This document shows positions 55,140 through 64,000 of a stretch of 64,000 nt of DNA, piece after piece. The notes below the pieces were generated by a model. That model was given only the letters and a program-made list of their open reading frames with translations. It did no database searches and had not been told where the DNA came from. Position 1 is the stretch's first letter. Every line of letters begins with the position of its first letter. A program made the translations under genes and the position numbers. Source of the stretch: Pseudoalteromonas shioyasakiensis (lineage in GTDB: Bacteria > Pseudomonadota > Gammaproteobacteria > Enterobacterales > Alteromonadaceae); contig NZ_JANIGL010000007.1 of the NCBI RefSeq assembly GCF_024518675.1, forward strand, positions 124,001-188,000. The letters are read 5' to 3'.

Positions 55140-55841
55140 CTAAGCAACCTCTACCGCTTGCTGTGCAGTGTTTGCTTTATCAAGCATCACTTGACCATCT
55201 AGTAGGCGTACTAAACGGTCGGCATACGCACCTTCTTTTTCTGAGTGAGTTACCATAATAACTGTGGTGCCGTCACGGTTTAACTCGCGCAGCATCGCCA
55301 TCACTTCATCACCGTTTTTAGAATCGAGGTTACCGGTTGGCTCATCGGCTAAAATGAGTTTAGGGTTTATAATTAACGCGCGCGCTACGGCAACCCGCTG
55401 CTGCTGACCACCCGACAATTGCTGAGGTAAATGCTCACCGCGGTGATCAATACCCACGCGTTTTAAAATGGCTTCTACGCGTTGTTTACACTCACTTTTT
55501 GATATTTTTTGGTACTGTAATGGCAGCTCTACGTTTTCATATACGGTTAGCTCGTCAATTAAATTAAAGCTTTGAAATACAAAACCGATTGATGCTTTAC
55601 GTAGCTCTGCTAGTTGCTTTTCGCTATAGCCTGCAATGTCAGTTCCCGCAAAATCAAAGCTGCCAGAGCTTGGCGAATCTAACATGCCTAAAATAGACAG
55701 CAAGGTTGATTTACCACAGCCAGATGGCCCCATAACCGCTAAAAACTCACCTTTATTTACGGTTAAGTTAATATTACTAAGCGCTGTTGTTTCAACATCT
55801 TGCGTACGAAATACGCGGCTTAAATTAGTTAGTTTTATCAT
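55140..55841 (-). CDS. ABC transporter ATPase, MacB/LolD type
   Basis: A 233-residue ATP-binding subunit with Walker A GPSGCGKST (about 38-46), Q-loop FVFQSFNLID, signature LSGGQQQRVAVARAL, Walker B LILADEPTGNLDS and the H-switch VTHSEKEGAYADR. It belongs to the family that powers FtsX-like permeases. Second gene of a three-gene operon; 11 bases after the adaptor. Confidence 0.93.
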   Translation of the reverse strand: MIKLTNLSRVFRTQDVETTALSNINLTVNKGEFLAVMGPSGCGKSTLLSILGMLDSPSSGSFDFAGTDIAGYSEKQLAELRKASIGFVFQSFNLIDELTVYENVELPLQYQKISKSECKQRVEAILKRVGIDHRGEHLPQQLSGGQQQRVAVARALIINPKLILADEPTGNLDSKNGDEVMAMLRELNRDGTTVIMVTHSEKEGAYADRLVRLLDGQVMLDKANTAQQAVEVA

Positions 55842-55852
55842 CTTTATTATCC

Positions 55853-57106
55853 TTAAAATTGTAGTTGCTGTGCTTTGTCGAAGTTGCTGTAGCTAGAGGT
55901 AATTACTTGATCCCCTGCGTTTAGCCCTTCGAGCACTTCAAAATAGTTTTGATTCTTTTTGCCTAAGCGAATATCACGACGCAGCGCTTTGTCGCCATTT
56001 GGGTCAATTACATACACCCAATTGCCACCTGTATTGGTAAAAAATGCGCCGCGCCTGAGTAGTAATGCATTGCTTTGCTCATCGCCCAGCATGAGTTCTA
56101 TATCAATGCTTTGGCCGCGCTTAATGCTTTTGGTGTTACTGGGTAAATCCACTTCAATTTGAAATTGCGACTGTTGTACGCGACTATCAATTTTGCTCAC
56201 TTTGGCATTTACTATGCCGCTTTCGAGCTCAATCAGTACGGTCATATCACGTTGAACTTGGTTTAAATAATATTCATCCAAGCGGGCCACCAATTTATAT
56301 TCATTAGGAATATCTATTTGGCCTAACCGCGCACCACTGTTTTTAGATTCACCAATTTCCACATCAAGCTCGCTTAAATAACCCGATACCGGTGCTTTGA
56401 TTAATAAGTTATCGAGGTTTCTACGCGCAAACTGCAGGTTATTTTCAAGCATTTTAGCGCTATCAGAAAGCTGTGCCACTTGCACCTCACGAATTGAGTT
56501 TTCTTGCTTTTGGCGCTCAAGGGTAAGCTCTTTACGAGCTTGGTAATAATTTAAATCTTCTTCCAGCTCTGCAAGTTGCTCTTGCGCTAATACGCCACTT
56601 TTAACCAAAGGCTTAGTTTGTTTTAATCGACGAGTTAAGTGAGTAATTTTTAATTCGATTTCTAATAAGTCGCGGCGTAAATTCAAACGACTCGTTTCCA
56701 TCGTCATTTGCGTATTACGTAAAAAGTTAAGCTGCTCTGTTACCTGCGCTTCACGGCTCATCACATCGAGTTGTAAGTTAGTGTTGCTTAAACGCACTAG
56801 CGGCTGGCCTTTCTCAACATATTCGCCTTGCTCGACTAATCGCTCCTCAACTTGACCACCGGCGATGGTATCAAGGTAAATGCTGGTTTTTGGCACTACT
56901 TGACCGCGTAAGCTTAAGGCGTCTTTAAATGCTCCTTGTTTAACAGTGCTAACCGTAAGCCTGCTACGATCAATATTCTGGCTACGCCCTGGATCGCTGC
57001 TTTGCGTAAAACCATAAGCAGCAGCCGCAACACCCAACGCAAGCGCAGCTAAAGTAAATTTTTTTAAATACTTTTGCGTAAATGAGCGTTCTATTTTTCT
57101 GTCCAT
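55853..57106 (-). CDS. Periplasmic adaptor (HlyD/MacA-like) of the ABC exporter
   Basis: A 417-residue membrane-fusion protein with an N-terminal anchor helix (FTLAALALGVAAAAYGF, about 16-34), a lipoyl domain (GQVVPKTSIYLDTIAGGQVE, EQGEYVEKGQPLVRLSN), a long coiled-coil hairpin (about 115-225), a second lipoyl half (LIKAPVSGYLSELDVEIGES) and the barrel plus proximal domain. Ribosome site AGGTAG before ATG 57106. Promoter: sigma-54 type about 50 bases upstream. Outer-membrane channel not encoded nearby. Confidence 0.9.
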   Translation of the reverse strand: MDRKIERSFTQKYLKKFTLAALALGVAAAAYGFTQSSDPGRSQNIDRSRLTVSTVKQGAFKDALSLRGQVVPKTSIYLDTIAGGQVEERLVEQGEYVEKGQPLVRLSNTNLQLDVMSREAQVTEQLNFLRNTQMTMETSRLNLRRDLLEIELKITHLTRRLKQTKPLVKSGVLAQEQLAELEEDLNYYQARKELTLERQKQENSIREVQVAQLSDSAKMLENNLQFARRNLDNLLIKAPVSGYLSELDVEIGESKNSGARLGQIDIPNEYKLVARLDEYYLNQVQRDMTVLIELESGIVNAKVSKIDSRVQQSQFQIEVDLPSNTKSIKRGQSIDIELMLGDEQSNALLLRRGAFFTNTGGNWVYVIDPNGDKALRRDIRLGKKNQNYFEVLEGLNAGDQVITSSYSNFDKAQQLQF

Positions 57107-57151
57107 GTCGACTACCTTGATACAGGTTTAATAACTAATTATCGATAGTTA

Positions 57152-57168
57152 TAACAATCACTGTGCCA
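57152..57168 (-). promoter_or_regulatory. Sigma-54 promoter of the ABC exporter operon
   Basis: Minus-strand TGGCAC-AGTGA-TTGTT matches the -24/-12 consensus TGGCAC-N5-TTGCW with one mismatch in the -12 part. The predicted RNA start is about 30-35 bases before the adaptor ATG. A sigma-54 activator gene is divergent. Confidence 0.75.
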
Positions 57169-57228
57169 ACTTTAGTTTAACTTAAAATTCAAAAAGTTAG
57201 AGGTTTAATTAGCTGTTCACATATTTAT

Positions 57229-57282
57229 AGTGTCCGTTTATAGAACACTTTATTATCTTATAAACGTCCATTTATGGACACT
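57229..57282. promoter_or_regulatory. Paired palindromes, likely activator-binding sites
   Basis: AGTGTCC-N7-GAACACT (57229-57249) and GTCC-ATTTATG-GACACT (57266-57282) share a TGTCC-N7-GGACA dyad. They lie 60-130 bases upstream of the sigma-54 promoter, where NtrC-type activators bind, and also just before the activator's own gene. Confidence 0.7.
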
Positions 57283-57330
57283 ATCCCCTTTTTGTTTTAG
57301 GCTAAATAAAACTCTATAAGAATAAAAATC

Positions 57331-58749
57331 ATGAAACACACAGGCTCGCTTTTAATTGTTGATGACAACCCAGATATCCTCATTGCTGCACGGTTATTAC
57401 TAAAACAGCATTACCAAAGCGTTAAAACCACTGACAACCCATTTGATATTGCAGGCATCATTAATGAGCAACGCAAGCTCGAGCAACCTATTGATGTAAT
57501 ATTGCTTGATATGAACTTTACCCAGGATTCCATCAGCGGCAAAGAAGGCTTTTATTGGCTCAAAAAAATCATCGAGCAAGATGCAAATATTGTTGTATTA
57601 CTAATGACTGCCTACGGCGATATTCAACTTGCAGTAGATGCAATTAAAGCGGGCGCCTCTGACTTTATTGCTAAGCCTTGGCAAAACGAGCAATTACTTG
57701 GCGCAGTCGCCGCCGCATTTTCACACGCAAAAGACAAACAGCAAGTGGGCAAATTAACGCGGCAAAAACAAGGGTTAAACCAAGCCTTAAACACGCCTAA
57801 CTTTGAGTTTTTAGGCCAAAGCAATGCGATGCAACAGGTGTTTAGTACCATAGAAAAAGCAGCACAAACTGACGCCAACATACTGATCACCGGTGAAAGT
57901 GGCACAGGCAAAGAGCTCACCGCGCACGCCATTCATCAAGCAAGTATGCGCCACAATCAAACCTTTATGAGTTTAGATATGGGCGCAGTGGCGCAGAACT
58001 TATTTGAAAGCGAGCTTTTCGGCCATAAAAAAGGCGCGTTTACTGATGCAAAAGCCGATCGCATTGGCAAGTTTGAACTTGCTCAAGGCGGCAGTTTATT
58101 TTTAGATGAACTGAGTAATTTACCCCTAGAGCATCAAGCAAAATTACTGGCTGCACTACAAAATAGGCAAATTACGCCTGTTGGCGGCAGCAAAGCAGTT
58201 GATATAGATATTCGCCTAATTTGTGCCACTAACGACAACCTTGAGCAAGCAGTTATTGACGGGCGCTTTCGCCAAGATTTGCTATACCGGATAAACACCG
58301 TTGAAATTCGCCTTCCTGCATTACGGGAGCGCAGTGATGACATTCCATTATTAGTTAATTACTACCTAAAACACTTTGCGCAAAAATATAAACGCAGCTT
58401 AACCATTAGCGATGATGATATGAGTGCACTTTGCCAATACGCGTGGCCGGGTAATGTACGTGAATTGGCTCACGCTATAGAGCGTGCGGTTATATTAACT
58501 GAAGGGGATAAACTCGATATAAGCTCAGTGGTTGGTAATTCAGCATCAGTTAGTACTGACGAGAATACCCAAAGCACGGAGGTTTTAAAGAATGTAGCGC
58601 AGTACGACACTTTTGATTTAGAGATACTAGAACAACGCACAGTTCGAGCAGCACTTAAGCACCATCAAGGTAATGTTAGCCATGCAGCCAAAGCACTGGG
58701 TTTAACACGTGGCGCTATGTACCGCCGACTTGAAAAGTATGGATTATAA
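57331..58749 (+). CDS. NtrC-family sigma-54 response regulator
   Basis: A 472-residue regulator with a receiver domain at 5-125 (phosphoacceptor about Asp60 in VILLDMNF; Lys in FIAKPWQ), an AAA+ domain at about 155-395 (Walker A GESGTGKE, GAFTDA loop, Walker B GSLFLDELSNLP, R-finger region RFRQDLLYRIN) and a C-terminal Fis-type HTH (GNVSHAAKALGLTRGAMYRRL). The sigma-54 contact loop reads GAFTDA instead of the usual GAFTGA. It shares its promoter region with the exporter operon and is followed by its kinase after 2 bases. Confidence 0.93.
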   Translation: MKHTGSLLIVDDNPDILIAARLLLKQHYQSVKTTDNPFDIAGIINEQRKLEQPIDVILLDMNFTQDSISGKEGFYWLKKIIEQDANIVVLLMTAYGDIQLAVDAIKAGASDFIAKPWQNEQLLGAVAAAFSHAKDKQQVGKLTRQKQGLNQALNTPNFEFLGQSNAMQQVFSTIEKAAQTDANILITGESGTGKELTAHAIHQASMRHNQTFMSLDMGAVAQNLFESELFGHKKGAFTDAKADRIGKFELAQGGSLFLDELSNLPLEHQAKLLAALQNRQITPVGGSKAVDIDIRLICATNDNLEQAVIDGRFRQDLLYRINTVEIRLPALRERSDDIPLLVNYYLKHFAQKYKRSLTISDDDMSALCQYAWPGNVRELAHAIERAVILTEGDKLDISSVVGNSASVSTDENTQSTEVLKNVAQYDTFDLEILEQRTVRAALKHHQGNVSHAAKALGLTRGAMYRRLEKYGL

Positions 58750-58751
58750 TC

Positions 58752-60068
58752 ATGCGAGCTAATTTATTGCTTTCATTTAATATTATCGCACTTATAAGTA
58801 CGAGTTCATTGCTTAGTTATGTATTACAAACGCATGGCTTCTCAGCAACGACATTATTAATAGCTCTAGTCACCATGGCATTAATAGCACATATTTTTAC
58901 GCTGTTTAAACGCCAACAAAAACAAGCTGAAATGGTGATCCGCGCTTTAGCCAATGGCGACAGCACCTTGGGGCTTGGTAAACAACACCCAATGCTTAAG
59001 CAATTTGAGCAAGTAAAAACGCAAATGCAAACGGCACGTTTTAATGCCGAGCAACAAGCACAGTTTCTACAAGCTTTGCTCATCCATGTTGATTTAGCCG
59101 TTATGGTATGTGATGACAATGGTAAGGTGATCGAGTCAAACCCAGCTGTTAGTAAATTACTGGGTAAAAGCTTTCAGCATTTGCAAGAGTTAGGCGCTAT
59201 TGGCGAGCTAATTTTAAACGCCAATAATAATCTGCGCAGCACCACCTACTGGCAAAATGGAGAGCAACACGACACCCTATCAATTCAACTTAGTATCGCC
59301 GAAATACAAGGTAAAGTTCGCCGCGTAGTGAGTTTGCAATCAATCCATGACCAACTACAACTCAAAGAACAACAAGCGTATAAGCGCTTAACCAAGGTGC
59401 TTACGCACGAAATTGCCAACTCTATTACGCCACTTTCATCGTTAGCTGATACCTGCAGCAACTTGCTACCACAAAAGTTATGTTTTGATGATATTGAAGA
59501 TAAACAAGACTTACAACTTGCACTAAGCACGTTAGCATCAAGAACAGCACATTTAGGGGATTTTATTGCTCGTTTTCGCCAAGTGAGTAGTTTACCTAAG
59601 CCTAATTTAGCACCGGAAAATTTAGCGGATATGTTAGCGCGTATTGTCGCTTTACATCAGCAACAAGCACGCGATCAACATACCCATATTGAATTGTCGA
59701 TTAAAAATCAGCAGTTAGTAATGCTCGATAGCGGCCAAATAGAACAGGTATTAGTAAACTTAATAAAAAATGCGCTTGAAGTACTAAAGAGTAGCCAAAA
59801 GTACAGTACTGAGAATGCCGTTCAAGCAAAGGTCGAAATCAGCTTGGCGCAAAACACTAGCCAACAACTTTATATAGAAATCAGCGATAATGGCCCAGGC
59901 ATTAGCGAGCATGTGATAGATATGATCTTCGTGCCATTTTTTACCACTAAGCAACAAGGTTCCGGCATTGGCCTCAGCCTATCCAGACAAATAATGCTCA
60001 ACCACGGCGGCGATTTAATTTATGTACCAAAGCCAGAAGGTGCATGCTTTAGGTGTGTGTTTGGTTAA
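58752..60068 (+). CDS. Sensor histidine kinase partner
   Basis: A 438-residue membrane kinase with two N-terminal helices close together (LLLSFNIIALISTSSLLSYV, FSATTLLIALVTMALIAHIF) and hardly any periplasmic loop, so the sensed signal is probably in or under the membrane. A PAS-like region lies at about 105-200, the phospho-His in TKVLTHEIANSITPL (about His220), and the ATPase domain has N-box QVLVNLIKNALE, DNGPGIS and FFTTKQQGSGIGLSLSRQI. It pairs with the preceding regulator. Confidence 0.92.
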   Translation: MRANLLLSFNIIALISTSSLLSYVLQTHGFSATTLLIALVTMALIAHIFTLFKRQQKQAEMVIRALANGDSTLGLGKQHPMLKQFEQVKTQMQTARFNAEQQAQFLQALLIHVDLAVMVCDDNGKVIESNPAVSKLLGKSFQHLQELGAIGELILNANNNLRSTTYWQNGEQHDTLSIQLSIAEIQGKVRRVVSLQSIHDQLQLKEQQAYKRLTKVLTHEIANSITPLSSLADTCSNLLPQKLCFDDIEDKQDLQLALSTLASRTAHLGDFIARFRQVSSLPKPNLAPENLADMLARIVALHQQQARDQHTHIELSIKNQQLVMLDSGQIEQVLVNLIKNALEVLKSSQKYSTENAVQAKVEISLAQNTSQQLYIEISDNGPGISEHVIDMIFVPFFTTKQQGSGIGLSLSRQIMLNHGGDLIYVPKPEGACFRCVFG

Positions 60069-60114
60069 GTGTAGAACACCATTTAAGATGACTATTTATT
60101 AGCATTAGTACTTT

Positions 60115-60175
60115 CGCGCTAAAGCACGACCACATAATTTCACAGCATATATCGTAGGTCGTCGTTTACGGCGAC
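60115..60175. repeat. Distant REP pair
   Basis: CGCGCTAAAGCACGACCAC (60115-60133) and a GTAGGTCGTC-type unit with TTTACGGCGAC (60154-60175), the same two units as around the RAYT gene 7.5 kb away, here between convergent genes. Confidence 0.82.
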
Positions 60176-60197
60176 AATTAGTCTGTAATACAGATAG

Positions 60198-61478
60198 TTA
60201 AATCAACCTAAAGATAAGCGGGCTTACTAATATTAGTCCGCAAAGAAAGCCTGCTTTAACTTGCCATGCTTTATATTTCCCTGTGACTCTAATCCCAAGC
60301 AATGGGCTTAATAGATCGACACGGCGCGCAACAATAAATACTAGCCAACAAATAATGAAAGTGAGACTGAGTATAAGTAATGGCTCCACAAAACCACCTA
60401 ATTGCAGCTTAGACAAATAAAAGGCTAAGCCAATAATCACACTTTGATGTAATAGGTAAAAAGGAAATACTGCACAGTTTAGTAAAGCTAGTTTGGGGTG
60501 ATCGTGATTCAAAAAACGTTGTGCTAGAGCTAGCATCAACAGCACACCGACTAATCGTTGCGCAGTATATAGCATATCCATACTAGTAATTTGCCATTGG
60601 CTAGCTACAGGATTTTGCCAAATCATGTGATAACCCAGAACGACAACTAAATAACCTAACACGAATACCGCTAATAACGCTTGCCAGTGACGTAGCAATT
60701 GGCTATAAAATGCAGCCTGCCAAGCAAGCAGGTAACCATAAAGTAAAAACAGCGCCCCCATGGGATATCTGAATGTATCACTTGGCCAGCTTAATTTTAA
60801 AATACAAAGCGGCAATAGTAATACGATAAAAACTGTAAATAACGAGCGCCCAGATAAGCGCGTGATTATTGCTTGCAAATTAGCGTGATGAAGCAGCGGC
60901 ATCACTAACATCAGTAATAAAGTAAATTGCCATAAGGAGCGCAAATACCAAAGGTGGTTTACATCAACATGCGGCCAAACTCCAGCTTGATAGTGCTCAA
61001 ATAAAGGGTTGGTTAAGTCCAAAAACTGGCTGTAAAACTGCCAAAAGCTCATAAATAAACCAACCTCTTGATTCATTTGCGCATAAAGCTGAATAGGCAC
61101 AATAAACCAAATGCCAAACAATAAAGGCAGTAATATTTTTACACTTCGCGTAGTTAAAAACATACCTAGACTAAAACGCGCAACTATAAAACGCAGCGCC
61201 ACACCTGAAATGAACCAGATTAATCCCATCCGCCATGGCGACAGTAAAAGCATGATGTTTTCAATACTGCTGGATAAGTACTGACTTTTAAAATGAAAGC
61301 CCCAATTTCCACTGTATAACATGCCGGTGTGATAAAAAATTAGTAGACCAAAGGCAAGTACTCGCAGCCAATCTAAATCATAGCGGCGCGGTGGCAATTC
61401 AACGGCTTGATTAAACACACTGAGCCATGGCTGTAATAGCGTGCGGACTGTGTTTTTAATTACTATTTTAAGTTTCAT
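60198..61478 (-). CDS. Acyltransferase-3 family membrane protein
   Basis: A 426-residue protein with about ten helices. The N-terminus RRYDLDWLRVLAFGLLIFYH shows the acyltransferase-3 (PF01757) start with the catalytic His (about 51), followed by SPWRMGLIWFISGVALRFIV and WYLRSLWQF. Family members O-acylate glycans or small molecules; relatives next to LytTR regulators are common in Alteromonadales. The acceptor is unknown. It diverges from the LytTR gene, and REP units follow it. Confidence 0.83.
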   Translation of the reverse strand: MKLKIVIKNTVRTLLQPWLSVFNQAVELPPRRYDLDWLRVLAFGLLIFYHTGMLYSGNWGFHFKSQYLSSSIENIMLLLSPWRMGLIWFISGVALRFIVARFSLGMFLTTRSVKILLPLLFGIWFIVPIQLYAQMNQEVGLFMSFWQFYSQFLDLTNPLFEHYQAGVWPHVDVNHLWYLRSLWQFTLLLMLVMPLLHHANLQAIITRLSGRSLFTVFIVLLLPLCILKLSWPSDTFRYPMGALFLLYGYLLAWQAAFYSQLLRHWQALLAVFVLGYLVVVLGYHMIWQNPVASQWQITSMDMLYTAQRLVGVLLMLALAQRFLNHDHPKLALLNCAVFPFYLLHQSVIIGLAFYLSKLQLGGFVEPLLILSLTFIICWLVFIVARRVDLLSPLLGIRVTGKYKAWQVKAGFLCGLILVSPLIFRLI

Positions 61479-61658
61479 ACTAGATTTAGCTTACGATTAA
61501 TTAATATCAACTATGAACAGCATACTGCGTTAAGCAATTAGAAAAGGCTGACAAAACAGTCAGTAGGGATAAACGGTGGATAACAGGGATGATAAGCTTG
61601 GTGATTGTTCACTATGTTGGTAATCTGATAATAAGGCTTTTAAAGAGTAACAATAATA

Positions 61659-62525
61659 ATGATCTCCTTAACGCACTTTCAACGCTACCAAACTTGGTAC
61701 GCGGCTTTATTTTTAATTACTTATATTTTTATAAACAACACCATTAATGCCAGCTCAAATATTATGGAAGCCCAGCGCGAGGGTACACTGCCTTTTATGC
61801 TTTGGGAGCCATTTGTATGGGAGTATTCCAGCGCTATTGGCACCTTGTTGCTGTTTCCTGCTTTAGTTTGGTTATTACAAGCCCAACCCTTTAATTGGCA
61901 AAAGATCACCCGCTCATTACTCATTTACTTATTCGCAAGCGCTATTTTCTCGTTATTGCATGTAGGGATCATGGTAACTATCCGCAAGTTTATTTATAGC
62001 ATTCAACAAATGCAGTATGACTTTGGATTAGTGTGGTTTGAGCTGCTTTATGAATACCGTAAAGACTTATGGGGCTTTTTATTTTTGATTGTTGTTATTA
62101 AAACCTATCAATATGTTGTTAGCCAATTAACTGGTGAAGCCACGCCAATAAAACATGAGGAGGACGCACTACAAGATTTGAATTTCGACAGATTACTCGT
62201 TAAGAAACTAGGTAAAGAGTTTATTATCTCTACAAATAAAATTGATTGGCTTGAGTCTAGCGGTAATTACGTAAACCTGCATATTGGGACACGCATTTAC
62301 CCGCTACGAGCAACCATGACCAATCTTATAGCTAGGTTAGAACCACAAGGCTTTTGCCGTATTCATCGCTCTCATGCTATTAGACTCGATACGATTGAAT
62401 CAATAACCCCCTTATCCAGTGGCGATAGCGAAGTAAAATTAACAACAGGAAAAGTACTTAACTTATCACGTCGTTACAAAGAGCAATTTAAGGGGCAGAT
62501 TAATTCATCTTCCGCTCAAATCTAA
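61659..62525 (+). CDS. Membrane-bound LytTR transcriptional regulator
   Basis: A 288-residue protein with four N-terminal helices (AALFLITYIFINNTI, IGTLLLFPALVWLLQA, SLLIYLFASAIFSLLHVGI, LWGFLFLIVVIKTYQYVV) and a C-terminal LytTR DNA-binding domain at about 180-280 (LLVKKLGKEFIISTNKIDWL, YVNLHIGTRIYPLRATM, GFCRIHRSHAIRLDTIESI, VLNLSRRYKEQFK). It lacks a receiver domain, so the membrane part probably senses. It is divergent from the acyltransferase gene, its most likely target. Confidence 0.9.
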   Translation: MISLTHFQRYQTWYAALFLITYIFINNTINASSNIMEAQREGTLPFMLWEPFVWEYSSAIGTLLLFPALVWLLQAQPFNWQKITRSLLIYLFASAIFSLLHVGIMVTIRKFIYSIQQMQYDFGLVWFELLYEYRKDLWGFLFLIVVIKTYQYVVSQLTGEATPIKHEEDALQDLNFDRLLVKKLGKEFIISTNKIDWLESSGNYVNLHIGTRIYPLRATMTNLIARLEPQGFCRIHRSHAIRLDTIESITPLSSGDSEVKLTTGKVLNLSRRYKEQFKGQINSSSAQI

Positions 62526-62591
62526 CTCACCCTATGTTAAGCTTACCTGCTTTAGGTTAGCCGCATTTATATTTACGGAGTAGTGTAGTAC

Positions 62592-63860
62592 GTGTTTTTA
62601 AATCGATTTATCCGCATTTTGCCATTAATAATTTTATCTGGTTGTGAAAGCACGCCCGATACACCAACATCAACTCCTGAAATAAAGGCTAACCCCAAAA
62701 CAATTGTTAGTGAACAGCGCGAAGATATTACACAAGTAGCCCCACTGACAACAAAAGAGCTCGATGATGTATGGCAACGTATTCGCGCACAGCTAACATT
62801 TTCCAATTCAAGCCACCCCGCCGTTCAACAACGCATTGCTTGGTATTTATCTCACCCCAACTATATGGATGAAATAAGTCGCCGTGCTGAGCCTTACCTT
62901 TACTATATTGTTGATGAGGTAGAAAAACGAGAATTACCCATAGAACTGGCATTAATGCCTCTTATTGAGAGTGACTTTAACGCCAGTGCCTACTCGCATA
63001 AGCATGCATCAGGTTTATGGCAATTAACGCCTGCTATCGCTACATACTTTAAAGTACAAATAACACCTTGGTACGATGGCAGACAAGATGTAATAGATAG
63101 TACGCGTGCAGCACTTGATTTTATGGAGTACTTATACAAACGCTTTGATGGTGATTGGTATCATGCGATAGCAGCCTATAACTTAGGTGAAGGCCGTGTA
63201 CTTAGGGCAATCAGTAATAATAAAAAACAAGGTAAACCTACTGACTTTTTCAATTTAAAACTGCCAAAACAAACAAGCCTATATGTTCCAAAACTACTTG
63301 CTGCAGCACAATTATTAAAAAGCCAAAAAATGGCTTTTCCTGCAATTGCAAATAGTCCAGCAATTACAATATTGCCTATTAATGGCGCTATTATTTTAGA
63401 TAGCAAAGAGAAGTGGCAACAGCTGGAATCATTAAACTATGGCGTGATCCGCTTCCCTGCAATTATTGATGCACCGCACATCGTAGTGCCAATAACTGAG
63501 CAAACACAATATAAAGAGATGCTCGCCAAACAAGAAACAAATGATTTTAGCCAATGGCAAAACTACACTGTTAAACGTGGCGATAGCTTAAGTGTGATAG
63601 CAAAACGTTATAAAGTAAGTATAGGTCAACTCAAAACGTTCAATGATCTAAAAAGCAATACTATTAAAGTTGGCCAAAAGCTAGTGCTACCTCAGTTAGC
63701 CGATACGCAAATAGAACACAAGGTAAAATCAGGCGAAAGCTTGTGGAGAATAGCTAACCATTACAAAGTCAGCATAGCTAAACTAAAACAATGGAATAAC
63801 CTTTCAAGTGATAATCTAAAAATTGGTGAAAAGCTTACTGTGTTTTTGTCAGCAAGTTAA
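62592..63860 (+). CDS. Membrane-bound lytic murein transglycosylase, MltD-like
   Basis: A 422-residue lipoprotein (ILSGC lipobox, Cys18). The SLT domain is at about 110-225 with catalytic Glu in ALMPLIESDFNASAYSHKHA, then SGLWQLTPAIATYF and AIAAYNLGEGRVLRAI. Two LysM peptidoglycan-binding modules end the protein (YTVKRGDSLSVIAKRYKVSI and HKVKSGESLWRIANHYKVSI). It cleaves glycan strands to anhydro-muropeptides at the outer-membrane face. GTG start at 62592 with GGAG about 11 bases upstream. Confidence 0.92.
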   Translation: MFLNRFIRILPLIILSGCESTPDTPTSTPEIKANPKTIVSEQREDITQVAPLTTKELDDVWQRIRAQLTFSNSSHPAVQQRIAWYLSHPNYMDEISRRAEPYLYYIVDEVEKRELPIELALMPLIESDFNASAYSHKHASGLWQLTPAIATYFKVQITPWYDGRQDVIDSTRAALDFMEYLYKRFDGDWYHAIAAYNLGEGRVLRAISNNKKQGKPTDFFNLKLPKQTSLYVPKLLAAAQLLKSQKMAFPAIANSPAITILPINGAIILDSKEKWQQLESLNYGVIRFPAIIDAPHIVVPITEQTQYKEMLAKQETNDFSQWQNYTVKRGDSLSVIAKRYKVSIGQLKTFNDLKSNTIKVGQKLVLPQLADTQIEHKVKSGESLWRIANHYKVSIAKLKQWNNLSSDNLKIGEKLTVFLSAS

Positions 63861-63885
63861 ATAACAAAGACGTTGAATAATTAAA

Positions 63886-63905
63886 GGGCTGCAATCATGC
63901 AGCCC
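63886..63905. terminator. Hairpin between convergent genes at the right end
   Basis: GGGCTGCA ATCA TGCAGCCC; after it the minus strand has TTTAATT. It lies between the MltD stop and the stop of the gene entering from the right. Confidence 0.6.
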
Positions 63906-63919
63906 ATTGCAAACAGTGA

Positions 63920-64000
63920 TTAATCATCAGCTTGTGATTTAGTGTGGTACCAATTTACTGTGCGAGTCAGCATCATAATCAAGCTCAGCACTACAAACAC
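63920..64000 (-). CDS. C-terminal end of a membrane protein (cut by window edge)
   Basis: The minus strand from the edge reads VFVVLSLIMMLTRTVNWYHT and KSQADD, then TAA: the end of a hydrophobic helix and a short charged tail. A hairpin follows the stop at the right distance for a terminator. Only 26 residues are visible, so the family cannot be named. Confidence 0.5.
   Translation of the reverse strand: MFVVLSLIMMLTRTVNWYHTKSQADD

Overview
The window looks like chromosome of a marine gammaproteobacterium of the Alteromonadales, most like Pseudoalteromonas. This is inferred from the moderately AT-rich base composition, the many TonB-dependent receptors, the cyclic-di-GMP and chitin-binding genes, the Fur- and Zur-type operators and the general gene repertoire. 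No rRNA, tRNA, CRISPR array or prophage was seen. Both ends cut genes: oligopeptidase B at the left and the tail of a membrane protein at the right.

Left part (1-20.5 kb), mostly minus strand: oligopeptidase B (partial); a shortened GbpA-like chitin-binding gene behind a cyclic-di-GMP-I riboswitch; an RND efflux pair; a PhzF-like enzyme after a large 14-repeat propeller/GGDEF diguanylate cyclase; a PQ-loop membrane protein; a secreted or outer-membrane HExxH peptidase with propeller and barrel-like tail; two bacterial PH-domain membrane proteins; a hexose-phosphate mutarotase; a MarR regulator; and a porin.

Heme and iron region (20.5-31 kb): a contiguous minus-strand set reads heme oxygenase, a DUF454-TonB fusion, ECF sigma, FecR-type anti-sigma, HasR-like TonB receptor, ExbB and ExbD. 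Fur-like boxes stand before the sigma gene and the receptor. Diverging from it are a second, stand-alone DUF454 gene and a Fur-boxed PepSY/DUF2271/DUF4198 operon. The likely logic is iron starvation, release of Fur, sigma-driven receptor expression, heme import energised by a dedicated TonB-ExbBD, and heme opening by the oxygenase.

Middle (31-38 kb): a lipoprotein of alternating DGSGDI/DGSGSI repeats, a secreted calcium-loop protein, a Kef-type antiporter and a NudB-like hydrolase.

Zinc region (36.5-45.5 kb): Zur and MerC-domain genes, a His/Asp-rich zinc TonB receptor with an AztD-like periplasmic zinc protein, and a siderophore-type receptor with a DUF1624 acyltransferase. Both receptors are preceded by two Zur-like palindromes whose centres are 28 bp apart. 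The AztD-like gene has a 230-bp second copy of its 3' end, separated from it by a TonB-domain lipoprotein gene, which suggests an insertion.

Right part (45.5-64 kb): a DEAD-box helicase, an esterase with TPR-like tail, glmS with a DeoR-type regulator, a hexapeptide acetyltransferase, a RAYT transposase inside REP palindromes (another REP copy lies 8 kb away), a MacAB-like ABC exporter diverging from an NtrC-type regulator and kinase with a recognisable sigma-54 promoter and paired upstream palindromes, an acyltransferase-3 opposite a membrane LytTR regulator, and an MltD-like lytic transglycosylase.
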